A stretch of DNA of 13,726 nucleotides from Lachnoclostridium sp. UBA3320 (GTDB taxonomy: Bacteria > Bacillota > Clostridia > Lachnospirales > Lachnospiraceae), in assembly GCA_002361175.1 (NCBI GenBank), contig DESG01000109.1:1-13726 (forward strand), given 5' to 3'. The position numbers and the translations under genes were made by a program. Below the pieces are notes generated by a model. It saw only the letters and a program-made list of their open reading frames with translations. It was not told the origin of the DNA and ran no database searches. Shown here one piece after another: positions 6,005-13,726 of this stretch (positions are counted from its first letter, which is position 1; the number at the start of each line of letters is the position of its first letter).

Positions 6005-8957
6005 ATGATGCACCCCCTGCATCGGCATAATTTTGCATAGTCTCTTCAAGCTCGCCATCAGAAACAGGTGGTACTTTACCAAGTAATAAATCAAAATCGT
6101 TCATTGTCATAAGTATTTTGCGTGGTTTTGTACCCTCAGCAGGTCCTACAACTCCTGCTTTGTGAAGTTGGTCAATAATTCTTCCAGCCCTGTTAAATCC
6201 TATTGAAAATCTTCTTTGTAACTGGCCTGCAGCGGCTCTTTCTGATTCAATTACAAATCTTCCAGCTTCTTCAAAATACTCATCACGGTCAAGTTTACCA
6301 GTTTCTTTTAAAGTTTGTTCATTTTCAGCATCAGCATCTACCATATCAGTGACATTTTGATTGTATGTAGGAGCTTCGTTATTATCACACAAGAATGAAA
6401 CTACATCGCTTACTTCTTTATCAGATACAAATGCACCCTGTACACGTACAGGCTCTGAATAACCAGATGGGAAAAAGAGCATATCACCTTTTCCAATAAG
6501 TTTTTCTGCGCCACTTTTGTCAATAATAGTACGTGAGTCAACTGCTGATGATACAGAAAATGCTATTCTTGATGGTATATTTGCTTTAATTACACCTGTA
6601 ATAACATTAACAGAAGGACGCTGTGTTGCAAGTACAAGGTGTATTCCTGCTGCCCTTGCAAGTTGTGCAAGCCTGCATACAGAATCTTCTACCTCTTTTG
6701 ACGCAACCATCATAAGGTCTGCAAACTCATCTACAATTATGACAAGTGATGGCATCTTTGTATAGCCTGCTTTTTCTGGTTCTGGAACAGTTTCTATCTT
6801 TTTGTTATAACCAGTTATATTGCGCACACCCAGCTCCGTAAATTTATTATATCTGTCCATCATTTCACGCACAGCCCAGTTAAGTGCAGCAGATGCTTCT
6901 TTTGGGTCTGTCACAACAGGGCAGAAAAGATGTGGTATGCCATTATAAACACTAAGCTCTACAACTTTAGGGTCTATCATTATAAGTTTAACATCTTCTG
7001 GATTTGCCTTATATAAAATGCTCATAATAAGTGTATTTATACATACAGATTTACCTGAGCCAGTAGCACCAGCTATAAGAAGATGCGGCATTTTGGCTAT
7101 ATCTGTTATTATTGTATTACCACCGATGTCCTTTCCAACTGCAAATGTAACAGGCGATTTTGCACTCTTAAAAGTTTCACTTTCAATCAATTCCCTAAAA
7201 GCTACTGAGCCTGATTCAGAATTTGGCACTTCAATACCAACTGCTGACTTACCTGGTATTGGTGCTTCAATTCTTATGCTTTTTGCGGCAAGACTAAGTT
7301 TAAGGTCATCTGCAAGATTTGTAATCTTATTAACTCTCACACCTTGTTCTGGAAAAAGCTCATAACGTGTAACTGTAGGACCACATGTCACAGCACCCAT
7401 TCTTACATCTACATTAAAACTTTTAAGCGTATCTTGAATCTTTAGTGCAACATCTCGCAATTCATCGTCTGTCATGCTGTTTGAAAGTGTCTTTGGTTTA
7501 TTTAATAAATCAATAGAAGGAAAGATATAAGGAATTGTAGGTGTAGGCGTTTCTATAATTTCTTCTGCCACAGTATCAATATTTTCTTCAATAATATTTT
7601 GTTCTGTAATAATATCTTCTTCAACAATGCTTTCTTCTGTTGCAGCACTTTCTTCGATAATCTCTTCTTCCTCGTTATCTGTATTTATAAGATGCATATT
7701 ATGAATTTTTATAATCTCGTCTATATCTTTTATATTATCTGTTGTCTCTGATATTATTTTTGGTACTGTTTCTTGTATTATTTCTGGTTCTTCATCTATT
7801 ATAACAGGCATTATTGTTTCTTTTGTTTCAGCTGTCTTAGTTGTATCAGTTTTATATGTAAATAAAGGTTTAGGCTTTATTTCATGCACAGAATTTTTTT
7901 TCTTTCCAAATTTTTTATCTAATTCATCACGAAAAACAGGTATGTTTTCTAAATCTTTTCTGTGTTTTTCTTCTTCACTCTCCTGTGGTTTTGTATTTTC
8001 TGGTTTTATATTTTCTTCAGGTGCTGGTTTGTTTATAGTATTCCTTAAAACAGGTATTTCTTTTTTACTATTTTTTTTAATCACCGCCTTGCCTGTTTGG
8101 TTATCAGTTGTTATCTCTTCCAATGCACTTTTATCTAATGCATTTTTATGCGCATACTCTTCCATTCTATCAAGTGTCTGATTCATTTCTTTAAGGTTTA
8201 CCGCCTGTATTGTTGCTCCTGTATGCGGTCGTTGCTTTGGTATAGGCGGCTTTGGTACACGATATGATGGTTCAATATAGTTTTCTTCACGACTTATTTC
8301 CCTATATGTATCTTCCATTTCCTGCCTGTAAGCATTTTTTTTGCGTAAAGCGGCCATAAGTTCAACTCCGTAAAAAATAAACAGGCATAATACAAATAGT
8401 GCAATCATTATTATAATAGCAGCAGTTTCACCTGTGATTTTGGAAAAAATAGTGCTTATCATTCTCCCGATTAGACCAGCATTACCTTTACCACCATTTA
8501 TTATATCTTCTAATGTAAGATTCATACATTCAAAATATGCCTTATGCAGCACATGATTGCTTGTATAATATTCAGATATTATTTCCTGTTTAAACACTAA
8601 ATCAGAAACACCAAGAAGCAGCAATATAGCTGATATAAGGCTAAAAAGTTTTCTTGGCACACGCTTATCTTTATGGTTGGCAAGTACAAAAACATATCCC
8701 AAAATCACGCCAATGGGCAGAATCCATGCACTCCACCCAAAGATACCAAAAAGCAGCCCGCCAAAGACTTTGCCTACTATTCCTCCAAGTCCAAAGTAAC
8801 TTAGATACAAAAATACAGCAATTATAGCCATGATAATAAGGACTACACCAGTTTCAAATGCTTCTTTATCCTTATATTCATTAACGTCTTCTATCTTTTG
8901 CTGCTGTACTTTTTCTTTCCTAGCTTTAGTTTTTGACGTACTATTTACTGCCGCCAT
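5991..8957 (-). CDS. DNA translocase FtsK/SpoIIIE
   Basis: This 988-residue membrane-anchored hexameric motor pumps double-stranded DNA, clearing chromosome from the division septum or into the forespore. The N-terminal domain has several membrane helices (roughly 36-52, 58-93, 103-121 and 177-199). A long charged linker runs from about 205 to 485. The motor has Walker A GATGSGKS at 630-637, Walker B VIIVDEF at 739-745, and conserved LARAAGIHLVLATQRPS (766-782). The C-terminal winged-helix gamma domain that reads orienting DNA motifs is at about 890-950 (RRFSIGFNRAGRIIDQL). It is longer than SpoIIIE proteins of about 750-800 residues because of the expanded acidic linker. AAGGAG lies 10 bases before the ATG, and uppP ends 18 bases upstream. 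Whether it serves vegetative division, sporulation or both cannot be told here. Confidence 0.97.
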   Translation of the reverse strand: MAAVNSTSKTKARKEKVQQQKIEDVNEYKDKEAFETGVVLIIMAIIAVFLYLSYFGLGGIVGKVFGGLLFGIFGWSAWILPIGVILGYVFVLANHKDKRVPRKLFSLISAILLLLGVSDLVFKQEIISEYYTSNHVLHKAYFECMNLTLEDIINGGKGNAGLIGRMISTIFSKITGETAAIIIMIALFVLCLFIFYGVELMAALRKKNAYRQEMEDTYREISREENYIEPSYRVPKPPIPKQRPHTGATIQAVNLKEMNQTLDRMEEYAHKNALDKSALEEITTDNQTGKAVIKKNSKKEIPVLRNTINKPAPEENIKPENTKPQESEEEKHRKDLENIPVFRDELDKKFGKKKNSVHEIKPKPLFTYKTDTTKTAETKETIMPVIIDEEPEIIQETVPKIISETTDNIKDIDEIIKIHNMHLINTDNEEEEIIEESAATEESIVEEDIITEQNIIEENIDTVAEEIIETPTPTIPYIFPSIDLLNKPKTLSNSMTDDELRDVALKIQDTLKSFNVDVRMGAVTCGPTVTRYELFPEQGVRVNKITNLADDLKLSLAAKSIRIEAPIPGKSAVGIEVPNSESGSVAFRELIESETFKSAKSPVTFAVGKDIGGNTIITDIAKMPHLLIAGATGSGKSVCINTLIMSILYKANPEDVKLIMIDPKVVELSVYNGIPHLFCPVVTDPKEASAALNWAVREMMDRYNKFTELGVRNITGYNKKIETVPEPEKAGYTKMPSLVIIVDEFADLMMVASKEVEDSVCRLAQLARAAGIHLVLATQRPSVNVITGVIKANIPSRIAFSVSSAVDSRTIIDKSGAEKLIGKGDMLFFPSGYSEPVRVQGAFVSDKEVSDVVSFLCDNNEAPTYNQNVTDMVDADAENEQTLKETGKLDRDEYFEEAGRFVIESERAAAGQLQRRFSIGFNRAGRIIDQLHKAGVVGPAEGTKPRKILMTMNDFDLLLGKVPPVSDGELEETMQNYADAGGASYERF
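6011..6017 (-). promoter_or_regulatory. Ribosome binding site deciding the first ATP-grasp start
   Basis: The minus strand reads GGGGGTG, 6 bases before the ATG at 6002-6004. It lies within the last codons of the translocase gene and pairs with the 16S tail through G-U and G-C pairs. None of the upstream in-frame ATGs is needed to explain the protein family length. Confidence 0.6.
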
Positions 8958-8975
8958 CTCAAAAAATCTCCTTCA

Positions 8976-9851
8976 CTATCCCAAAAAATTATATCCAACT
9001 GCTATTCCACCTAATATTATGCAATAAATTGCAAAATATTTATATTTTTTGCCACGCACAAGTGACATCATAAAACATATTGAAAAATAACCTACTACAG
9101 CAGCTACAACAGTAGCGATAATACAACCTGGTATATCTTCTCTTACAATAATATCAGGTGTAAAATCCTTTAATTCAAGAACAACTGCCCCTAATACGGC
9201 TGGTATTGACATTATAAATGAATATTTCACAGCAAATTTTTTATCAAATCCACATAAAAGACATGCTGTTATAGTTGTTCCTGAACGTGAAATACCAGGC
9301 ATTGTTGCAAGTCCCTGTGCTATGCCTATCATACCTGCGCTTATATATGAAGCTTCCTTTGGTGTTTTCTCTTCAACATCAACAAAGTCTGCAATAAACA
9401 AAAATATCGCTGTAATAAACAAACATACACCTGGAACTATTATCATATCATTAGCCATTTCAACTATATCTGACATAAGTAAACCTATTATAGCTGTAGG
9501 TATAGTAGAGATAATAATAAGCATAACAAACTTACGATATGATGTTTTTATCACATATCTGTATTCTTTATCACGGTGAATAATTTTTACAAAAAATATT
9601 ATAATATTTGCAAATATATCAATAACAATATGTATTCCATCAATTATCAACCTTTTAATATCTTTCCAAAATGCAATAAATATGGCAATCAGTGTACCAA
9701 AATGAAGCATAACATCAAAAAACATCCCTCCACTTCCTAAATCTATTCCAAGTACTTGTTTGATAATTATAAGATGCCCTGAGCTGCTTATTGGCAAAAA
9801 CTCGGCAAGACCTTGTACTAGACCAAGTATTAAAGCTTTCCATACTGGCAT
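8976..9851 (-). CDS. uppP: Undecaprenyl-diphosphatase (BacA/UppP family)
   Basis: This 291-residue integral membrane enzyme removes a phosphate from undecaprenyl diphosphate to regenerate the lipid carrier for peptidoglycan and other wall polymers, and raises tolerance to bacitracin. Both family signatures are intact: GLVQGLAEFLPISSSGHL (10-27), with Glu17 and His26, and IGIAQGLATMPGISRSGTT (175-193), with Arg189. The rest is a series of hydrophobic helices, and the length is usual for the family (around 270-290). AAGGAG sits 8 bases before the ATG. It is the first gene of the operon, about 29 bases after the predicted transcription start, and the translocase follows within 18 bases. Pairing of envelope lipid recycling with a septal DNA pump is suggestive of growth and division, but that is inference. 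Confidence 0.96.
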   Translation of the reverse strand: MPVWKALILGLVQGLAEFLPISSSGHLIIIKQVLGIDLGSGGMFFDVMLHFGTLIAIFIAFWKDIKRLIIDGIHIVIDIFANIIIFFVKIIHRDKEYRYVIKTSYRKFVMLIIISTIPTAIIGLLMSDIVEMANDMIIVPGVCLFITAIFLFIADFVDVEEKTPKEASYISAGMIGIAQGLATMPGISRSGTTITACLLCGFDKKFAVKYSFIMSIPAVLGAVVLELKDFTPDIIVREDIPGCIIATVVAAVVGYFSICFMMSLVRGKKYKYFAIYCIILGGIAVGYNFLG

Positions 9852-9886
9852 AATCTACGCTCCTTAGTTTTATTACTAGTATATTT

Positions 9887-9915
9887 ATTATAACTTTTAT
9901 TTCATCGAAAGTAAA
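9887..9915 (-). promoter_or_regulatory. Sigma-A-type promoter of the uppP operon
   Basis: On the minus strand a TTTACT (-35, 9910-9915) is followed after exactly 17 bases by a perfect TATAAT (-10, 9887-9892). Transcription should start near 9880, giving a leader of about 29 bases to the uppP ATG. It begins just past the tRNA-Leu terminator, so the two transcription units are packed end to end. Confidence 0.75.
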
Positions 9916-9917
9916 GC

Positions 9918-9951
9918 AAAAAAAGAAACCCTAATAAAATCAAGGTTTCTT
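9918..9951 (-). terminator. Intrinsic terminator of the tRNA-Leu gene
   Basis: On the minus strand AAGAAACC (9944-9951) pairs with GGTTTCTT (9923-9930) across a 13-base AT-rich loop, followed by a run of T (complement of 9918-9924). It lies about 15 bases beyond the tRNA 3' end. Confidence 0.8.
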
Positions 9952-9965
9952 ACACTTTAATTCAC

Positions 9966-10049
9966 TGCGGAAGATGGGACTTGAACCCACACGTCGTTGC
10001 CAACACATGAACCTGAATCATGCCTGTCTGCCAATTCCAGCACTTCCGC
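9966..10049 (-). tRNA. tRNA-Leu(CAG)
   Basis: An 84-base class II tRNA. The acceptor arms GCGGAAG and CTTCCGC pair fully, with discriminator A. The anticodon stem CATGA/TCATG encloses the loop TTCAGGT, so the anticodon is CAG and the codon read is CUG. A long variable arm (around TGTTGGCAACGACG) and the T-arm with GGTTCAAGTCC are as expected for leucine tRNA. The CCA end is not encoded, so it must be added after transcription. It has its own promoter and terminator. Confidence 0.97.
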
Positions 10050-10078
10050 AAATAGATATTTAAAAATATCACTTTGAC

Positions 10079-10107
10079 ATAATATCATTTTGCACTTAAT
10101 CTGTCAA
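10079..10107 (-). promoter_or_regulatory. Promoter of tRNA-Leu
   Basis: The minus strand has a perfect TTGACA (-35, 10102-10107), a 17-base spacer and TATTAT (-10, 10079-10084), one base from consensus. The start point would be near 10072, about 23 bases before the mature tRNA 5' end. Such a strong promoter is usual for stable RNA genes. Confidence 0.85.
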
Positions 10108-10144
10108 CCAAATTTTTTACACTCTTTCAATGAATTTTTTAAAC

Positions 10145-10183
10145 AGCAAGTAAGCTTTGATATTGTTTTAAAGCTTACTTGCT
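10145..10183 (-). terminator. Hairpin after the hydratase gene, probable terminator
   Basis: A perfect 14-bp inverted repeat (10145-10158 and 10170-10183, 11-base loop) lies 12 bases after the hydratase stop. On the minus strand the stem is followed by GTTTAAAAAATTC, a poor U tract, so termination may be partial or helped by Rho or Nus factors. It could also simply protect the mRNA 3' end. Confidence 0.55.
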
Positions 10184-10195
10184 TATCTTATTTAA

Positions 10196-12499
10196 TTATA
10201 CTTCTGCTTTCATCTGTGCACGATAATAATTTATCAAACATCCCTTTACTATTATATCACGCTCATCATCAGTAAGACTTCCAGTTTTTAATTCAAACTC
10301 TTTCATATCTTTGTTTACTACATAAGCTTTTACTATATTTTCTTTATTTATTATTGCATTTTTAATATCTTTAATGAAGATATAGTCGCCATTTTCAAAT
10401 GGAAGGTGGTCATTTTCAAACAGAAATGGCAGCATACCCCAGTTAATAAGGTTTGAGCGATATCTCTTTGTAGCATATTCCTTTGCAATATTTGCAAAAC
10501 CACCAAGCACTTTCTGACATGATGCTGCTTGTTCACGTGCAGAACCATCACCTGGTTTAACTGCATATATAAGACTGCCTATTTGTGTATCTTCAGGTTT
10601 TGAACTGAATTTTTCATTAATCTTTTTAAATACTTCTTCTATTTCAGGACAAGCAATAAATACATCCTCTCCTGCCACTCTTGCTTTCTCAGCGAGCTGT
10701 ACAGCCTTTGCACGCCCTACATAAGTAGGGTCTTTGCGTGAAAGTGTAAATTCAGCAAGTCCAAGTGGATTAGAACGGAATGATGATGTTTCACCCGAAG
10801 GTATAAGTTCATCTGTTGTAGTTACAGGGTCATGGATTTCTGACACAACTTTAAGCACCATATTATCTGTCAATGCAGACATTACAGGCCAATCTTTTAT
10901 ATTAGGGCCAAACTTAACTTCTACATCTGGCTGTGGCTTGCCAATTCCATTATATACACGGTTTTCATATATTTTGCTATCAAAGAAATACTTTGGTTTG
11001 TTAAAATCTACGTCCATATCCATTGCGGATGTAAGTATTCCTTGATTAGCTGCTGTAGCTGCGATGGAACGTGCATCCATAAGTGCAACAGATGCAATCT
11101 GTCCGTTAGTGACTTTTGAACCTTCCCTATTAGGGAAATTGCGGGTTGAATGTCTAATTGATAAGCCGTTGTTAGGTGGTACATCACCAGCGCCAAAGCA
11201 TGGGCCACAGAATGCAGAACGCACTGTTGCACCTGTTGCCATAATATCTGCAATAGCACCATTTTTAACAAGCTCCATAAATACTGGCTGACTTGATGGG
11301 TATACACTAAGTGAAAATTCATCAGCTCCAATATATTTTCCACGCAGTATATCTGCTGTATCACAGATATTTTCAAAGCCACCGCCTGCACATCCTGCAA
11401 TAACGCCTTGTTCAACATAAAGCTTGCCATTACGTACTTTGTCTTTAAGCGTATATTTTATATTATTATTGCCAAGGCTTACAAGTGCCTTTTTCTCAAC
11501 ATCGTCAAGAATATCCATCATATTTGCATTCAACTCATCAATTGTATAGACATTGCTTGGATGGAAAGGCATAGCAATCATAGGTTTGATTTCTGAAAGG
11601 TCAACATAAATCATGCCATCATAGTATGCTATATCATCTGGTTTTAATTCTTTATAATCTTCATGACGTTTGTGGATTTCGTAAAATTCTTTAATTTCAT
11701 CATCTGTAGTCCATATAGATGAAAGACATGTAGTTTCTGTAGTCATAACATCTATGCCAATACGGTAATCTGCTGAAAGGTTTGCAATGCCATCACCTAC
11801 AAACTCCATTACTTTATTGTTGACATAGCCATTCTCAAATACAGCACCAATAATAGCAAGTGCTATATCCTGTGGTCCTACACCTTTCTGTGGCTTACCA
11901 GTAAGGTATACGGCAACTACACTTGGCATTGCAATATCATATGTCCTGTTTAAAAGTTGTTTTACAAGTTCAGGACCACCCTCTCCTATCGCCATAGTGC
12001 CAAGTGCACCATATCGTGTATGAGAATCTGAGCCTAAAATCATCTTGCCGCCGCCTGCAAACATTTCACGCACAAATTGATGTATAACTGCTTGATGTGG
12101 TGGAACATACATACCACCATACTTCTTAGCACATGAAAGTCCAAACATATGGTCATCTTCGTTAATAGTACCCCCTACTGCACATAAGCTGTTATGACAA
12201 TTAGTAAGTACATAAGGAACAGGAAATTTCTCCAATCCTGACGCACGTGCTGTCTGTATTATGCCTACAAATGTTATGTCATGTGAAGCAAGTTTGTCAA
12301 ATTTAATATGAAGGTTTTGCATATCATCAGAAGTATTATGTGCTTCTAATATTTTATATGCCATTGTCCCCTTATATGCTTCTTCCTTAACTGGTGCTTT
12401 CCCACATTCTAAATTTAATGTTGGTACTGCTTCTATATTATCTTCTACAATCTTAGTGCCATTCACAAGATAAACCCCATTGTCATAAAGCTTAATCAT
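10196..12499 (-). CDS. Aconitase-superfamily hydratase, YbhJ-like
   Basis: A 767-residue cytosolic protein with the full four-domain aconitase layout. Motifs in order are [10 protein letters not shown] (155-164), GCAGGG with Cys370, [10 protein letters not shown] with Cys431 and Cys434, GDGSAREQ (650-657) and [11 protein letters not shown] (681-691). The three cysteines fit a 4Fe-4S cluster like that of aconitase, where the enzyme moves water across citrate/isocitrate. Several usual aconitase motifs are altered: GCAGGG stands where a C-T-N type box is common, and GSAREQ where GSSREH is common. It looks closest to the poorly characterised YbhJ-type hydratases, so citrate may not be its substrate. 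AAGGAGG lies 11 bases before the ATG, rather far. It follows a chemotaxis receptor gene by 33 bases and ends before a hairpin. Family firm, reaction unproven; it may still be annotated as aconitate hydratase. Confidence 0.85.
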   Translation of the reverse strand: MIKLYDNGVYLVNGTKIVEDNIEAVPTLNLECGKAPVKEEAYKGTMAYKILEAHNTSDDMQNLHIKFDKLASHDITFVGIIQTARASGLEKFPVPYVLTNCHNSLCAVGGTINEDDHMFGLSCAKKYGGMYVPPHQAVIHQFVREMFAGGGKMILGSDSHTRYGALGTMAIGEGGPELVKQLLNRTYDIAMPSVVAVYLTGKPQKGVGPQDIALAIIGAVFENGYVNNKVMEFVGDGIANLSADYRIGIDVMTTETTCLSSIWTTDDEIKEFYEIHKRHEDYKELKPDDIAYYDGMIYVDLSEIKPMIAMPFHPSNVYTIDELNANMMDILDDVEKKALVSLGNNNIKYTLKDKVRNGKLYVEQGVIAGCAGGGFENICDTADILRGKYIGADEFSLSVYPSSQPVFMELVKNGAIADIMATGATVRSAFCGPCFGAGDVPPNNGLSIRHSTRNFPNREGSKVTNGQIASVALMDARSIAATAANQGILTSAMDMDVDFNKPKYFFDSKIYENRVYNGIGKPQPDVEVKFGPNIKDWPVMSALTDNMVLKVVSEIHDPVTTTDELIPSGETSSFRSNPLGLAEFTLSRKDPTYVGRAKAVQLAEKARVAGEDVFIACPEIEEVFKKINEKFSSKPEDTQIGSLIYAVKPGDGSAREQAASCQKVLGGFANIAKEYATKRYRSNLINWGMLPFLFENDHLPFENGDYIFIKDIKNAIINKENIVKAYVVNKDMKEFELKTGSLTDDERDIIVKGCLINYYRAQMKAEV

Positions 12500-12532
12500 A
12501 ATAGATTGTACCTCCTTAATTTTAGCTATTTA

Positions 12533-13726
12533 CTATTTTAATATAAACTGTCCTAACAGTTCTTTTAATGAAGTTGACTGTGCCGCAAGCTCTTCACTTG
12601 TTGCAGATGTTTCTTCTGCTGATGCAGAATTGCTCTGTATTACACCAGAAATTTGCTCAATACCTTTCTGAATTTCAATCATTGTATCTGCCTGTGCATA
12701 AGCATTATCACTTGCTTGTTTAGAAACGTTGGAAAGGAACTCAATACCATCAATTACTTCATCTAATGACTGCTTTGTCCTCTGTGTCATTGTATTGCCT
12801 ACTTCAACTTCTTCAAGTGTATTGTGGATTAATTCCCTTGTCTTTACAGCAGACTGTGCACTGTCCATAGCAAGCTTACCAATCTGGTCAGCAACTACTG
12901 CAAAGCCCTTGCCAGCTTCTCCTGCTCTTGCTGCCTCAATAGATGCATTAAGTGAAAGAAGGTTAGTCTGTGATGCAATATCTTCAATTTCTTCAATAAT
13001 ATTTTCAATTTGTTTAGAGGCCTCACTTATTCTTTCCATAGCACTTATAAGATTGTTCATTTCTTCACTGCCATGCTCTGCCTGCTCTTTATATGTAAGA
13101 CCTTCTTCATACGCTGCGCCAATCTGTTTTGCAGTTTCTTCTGAAGATGATGCAACATTTGTAACTGTAGCAGTAAGTTCTTCAACAGCTCCAGCTTGAT
13201 CTGTAGCACCTTCAGCAAGTGCAGTAGCACTTTCAGCAAGCTGTCCTGAACCAGCATCAACCTGTATAGAAGCCTCGTCAATCTGTAAAAGAGTTTCTCT
13301 CATCTTTTCTACAAGACTTTCAAGTCCATCTCTTAAACCAGCAAAATCTCCTACAAATATTTCAGGATTTTCAATATGTGACATAAAATCACCATTTGAA
13401 AGGTTACTGATTTGACCATTCATACTTGTAATAATACTAGTTAAATTATTAGCCATGCCTCTTGCAACAACTGCAAGATCATTAACTTCGTCCTTAGTTT
13501 CCAGTTCAGGAAATTCAGAAGATAAATCACCTTCTGCAAATGTTTTCATTCTTTTTGATACAATGCCAAGACCATCTGCAATTTGTCTGGCAATATCTCT
13601 TCCAAACTTTATTGAAACTGACATTACAATAGCAATTATAAGAATACCTGCAATAATCATAATTACAGATAAGATATTAAGACCTCTGTCAAGGCTTTTG
13701 CCTTTTTCAACATTTGTCTGCATAAG
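12533..13726 (-). CDS. Methyl-accepting chemotaxis protein, N-terminus beyond window
   Basis: The frame is open to the right edge, so the sensory N-terminus and true start are outside; 397 codons are visible. Numbering from the first visible Met (13721-13723), a membrane helix lies at about 15-38, followed by a HAMP domain (about 39-93) and a second HAMP-like stretch (about 94-148, with ISNLSNGDF). The long coiled-coil signalling domain from about 150 has the conserved tip [20 protein letters not shown] (249-268), which contacts CheA and CheW. Candidate methylation segments lie around EELTATV and [12 protein letters not shown] on the two arms. It transmits an external or membrane signal to the flagellar switch. 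The ligand cannot be inferred without the sensory domain. The gene ends 33 bases before the hydratase ATG and may share its transcript. Confidence 0.96.
   Translation of the reverse strand, partial: LMQTNVEKGKSLDRGLNILSVIMIIAGILIIAIVMSVSIKFGRDIARQIADGLGIVSKRMKTFAEGDLSSEFPELETKDEVNDLAVVARGMANNLTSIITSMNGQISNLSNGDFMSHIENPEIFVGDFAGLRDGLESLVEKMRETLLQIDEASIQVDAGSGQLAESATALAEGATDQAGAVEELTATVTNVASSSEETAKQIGAAYEEGLTYKEQAEHGSEEMNNLISAMERISEASKQIENIIEEIEDIASQTNLLSLNASIEAARAGEAGKGFAVVADQIGKLAMDSAQSAVKTRELIHNTLEEVEVGNTMTQRTKQSLDEVIDGIEFLSNVSKQASDNAYAQADTMIEIQKGIEQISGVIQSNSASAEETSATSEELAAQSTSLKELLGQFILK

Noticed and set aside
6005..6094. Thirty extra N-terminal residues on the first ATP-grasp protein
   Set aside because: They lie wholly inside the translocase gene in another frame, have no ribosome site, and the ATG at 6002-6004 has one at good spacing and gives a family-like N-terminus.
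9966..10049. tRNA-Leu as an integration site for the recombinase at the left edge
   Set aside because: They are more than 9 kb apart with core-type genes between, and no copy of the tRNA 3' end was noticed near the recombinase.

Overview
The window is AT-rich chromosomal DNA whose genes all lie on the minus strand. It probably comes from a Gram-positive anaerobe of the Clostridia, most likely a Lachnospiraceae-like bacterium. The support is strong AAGGAG/GGAGG ribosome sites, a tRNA gene without encoded CCA, a clostridial-type formate-tetrahydrofolate ligase, a SpoIIIE/FtsK translocase with an N-terminal membrane domain, and a YbhJ-like aconitase-family hydratase. The species cannot be named from this sequence.

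In the direction of transcription (right to left) the layout is as follows. (1) The right edge holds the C-terminal part of a methyl-accepting chemotaxis protein, and 33 bases further on an aconitase-family hydratase that ends at a perfect 14-bp hairpin. (2) A tRNA-Leu(CAG) gene follows, with a near-consensus promoter and its own intrinsic terminator. (3) A second promoter, lodged right behind that terminator, appears to drive one compact run of seven co-directional genes: uppP (undecaprenyl-diphosphatase), an FtsK/SpoIIIE DNA translocase, two tandem RimK-like ATP-grasp ligases, fhs, an unrecognised 213-residue protein, and a PfkB-family fructokinase. Gaps in this run are 34 bases or less apart from one anomalous junction, and the run ends at a hairpin near base 760. 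(4) The left edge holds the first 201 residues of a tyrosine recombinase cut off by the window before most of its catalytic residues.

The seven-gene run mixes cell-envelope lipid recycling, chromosome translocation, one-carbon metabolism and sugar phosphorylation. The two ATP-grasp proteins in the middle are its least explained part. They are paralogues of unknown substrate. The second has no usable canonical start for its N-terminal domain: 41 further in-frame codons upstream of its first ATG read as the expected N-terminal domain, but they join the upstream gene only through a one-base slip at a run of six A. This could be a genuine frameshift or slippage fusion of two ligases, an ATA start, a mutation, or a sequence error. 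It is the most checkable oddity in the window.

Three starts differ from the longest open reading frame: fructokinase (residue 6 of the longest frame), the first ATP-grasp protein (residue 31), and the uncertain second ATP-grasp protein. No CRISPR array, insertion sequence, riboswitch or phage module was seen. The longest gene-free stretch, apart from the tRNA-containing spacer, is about 216 bases.
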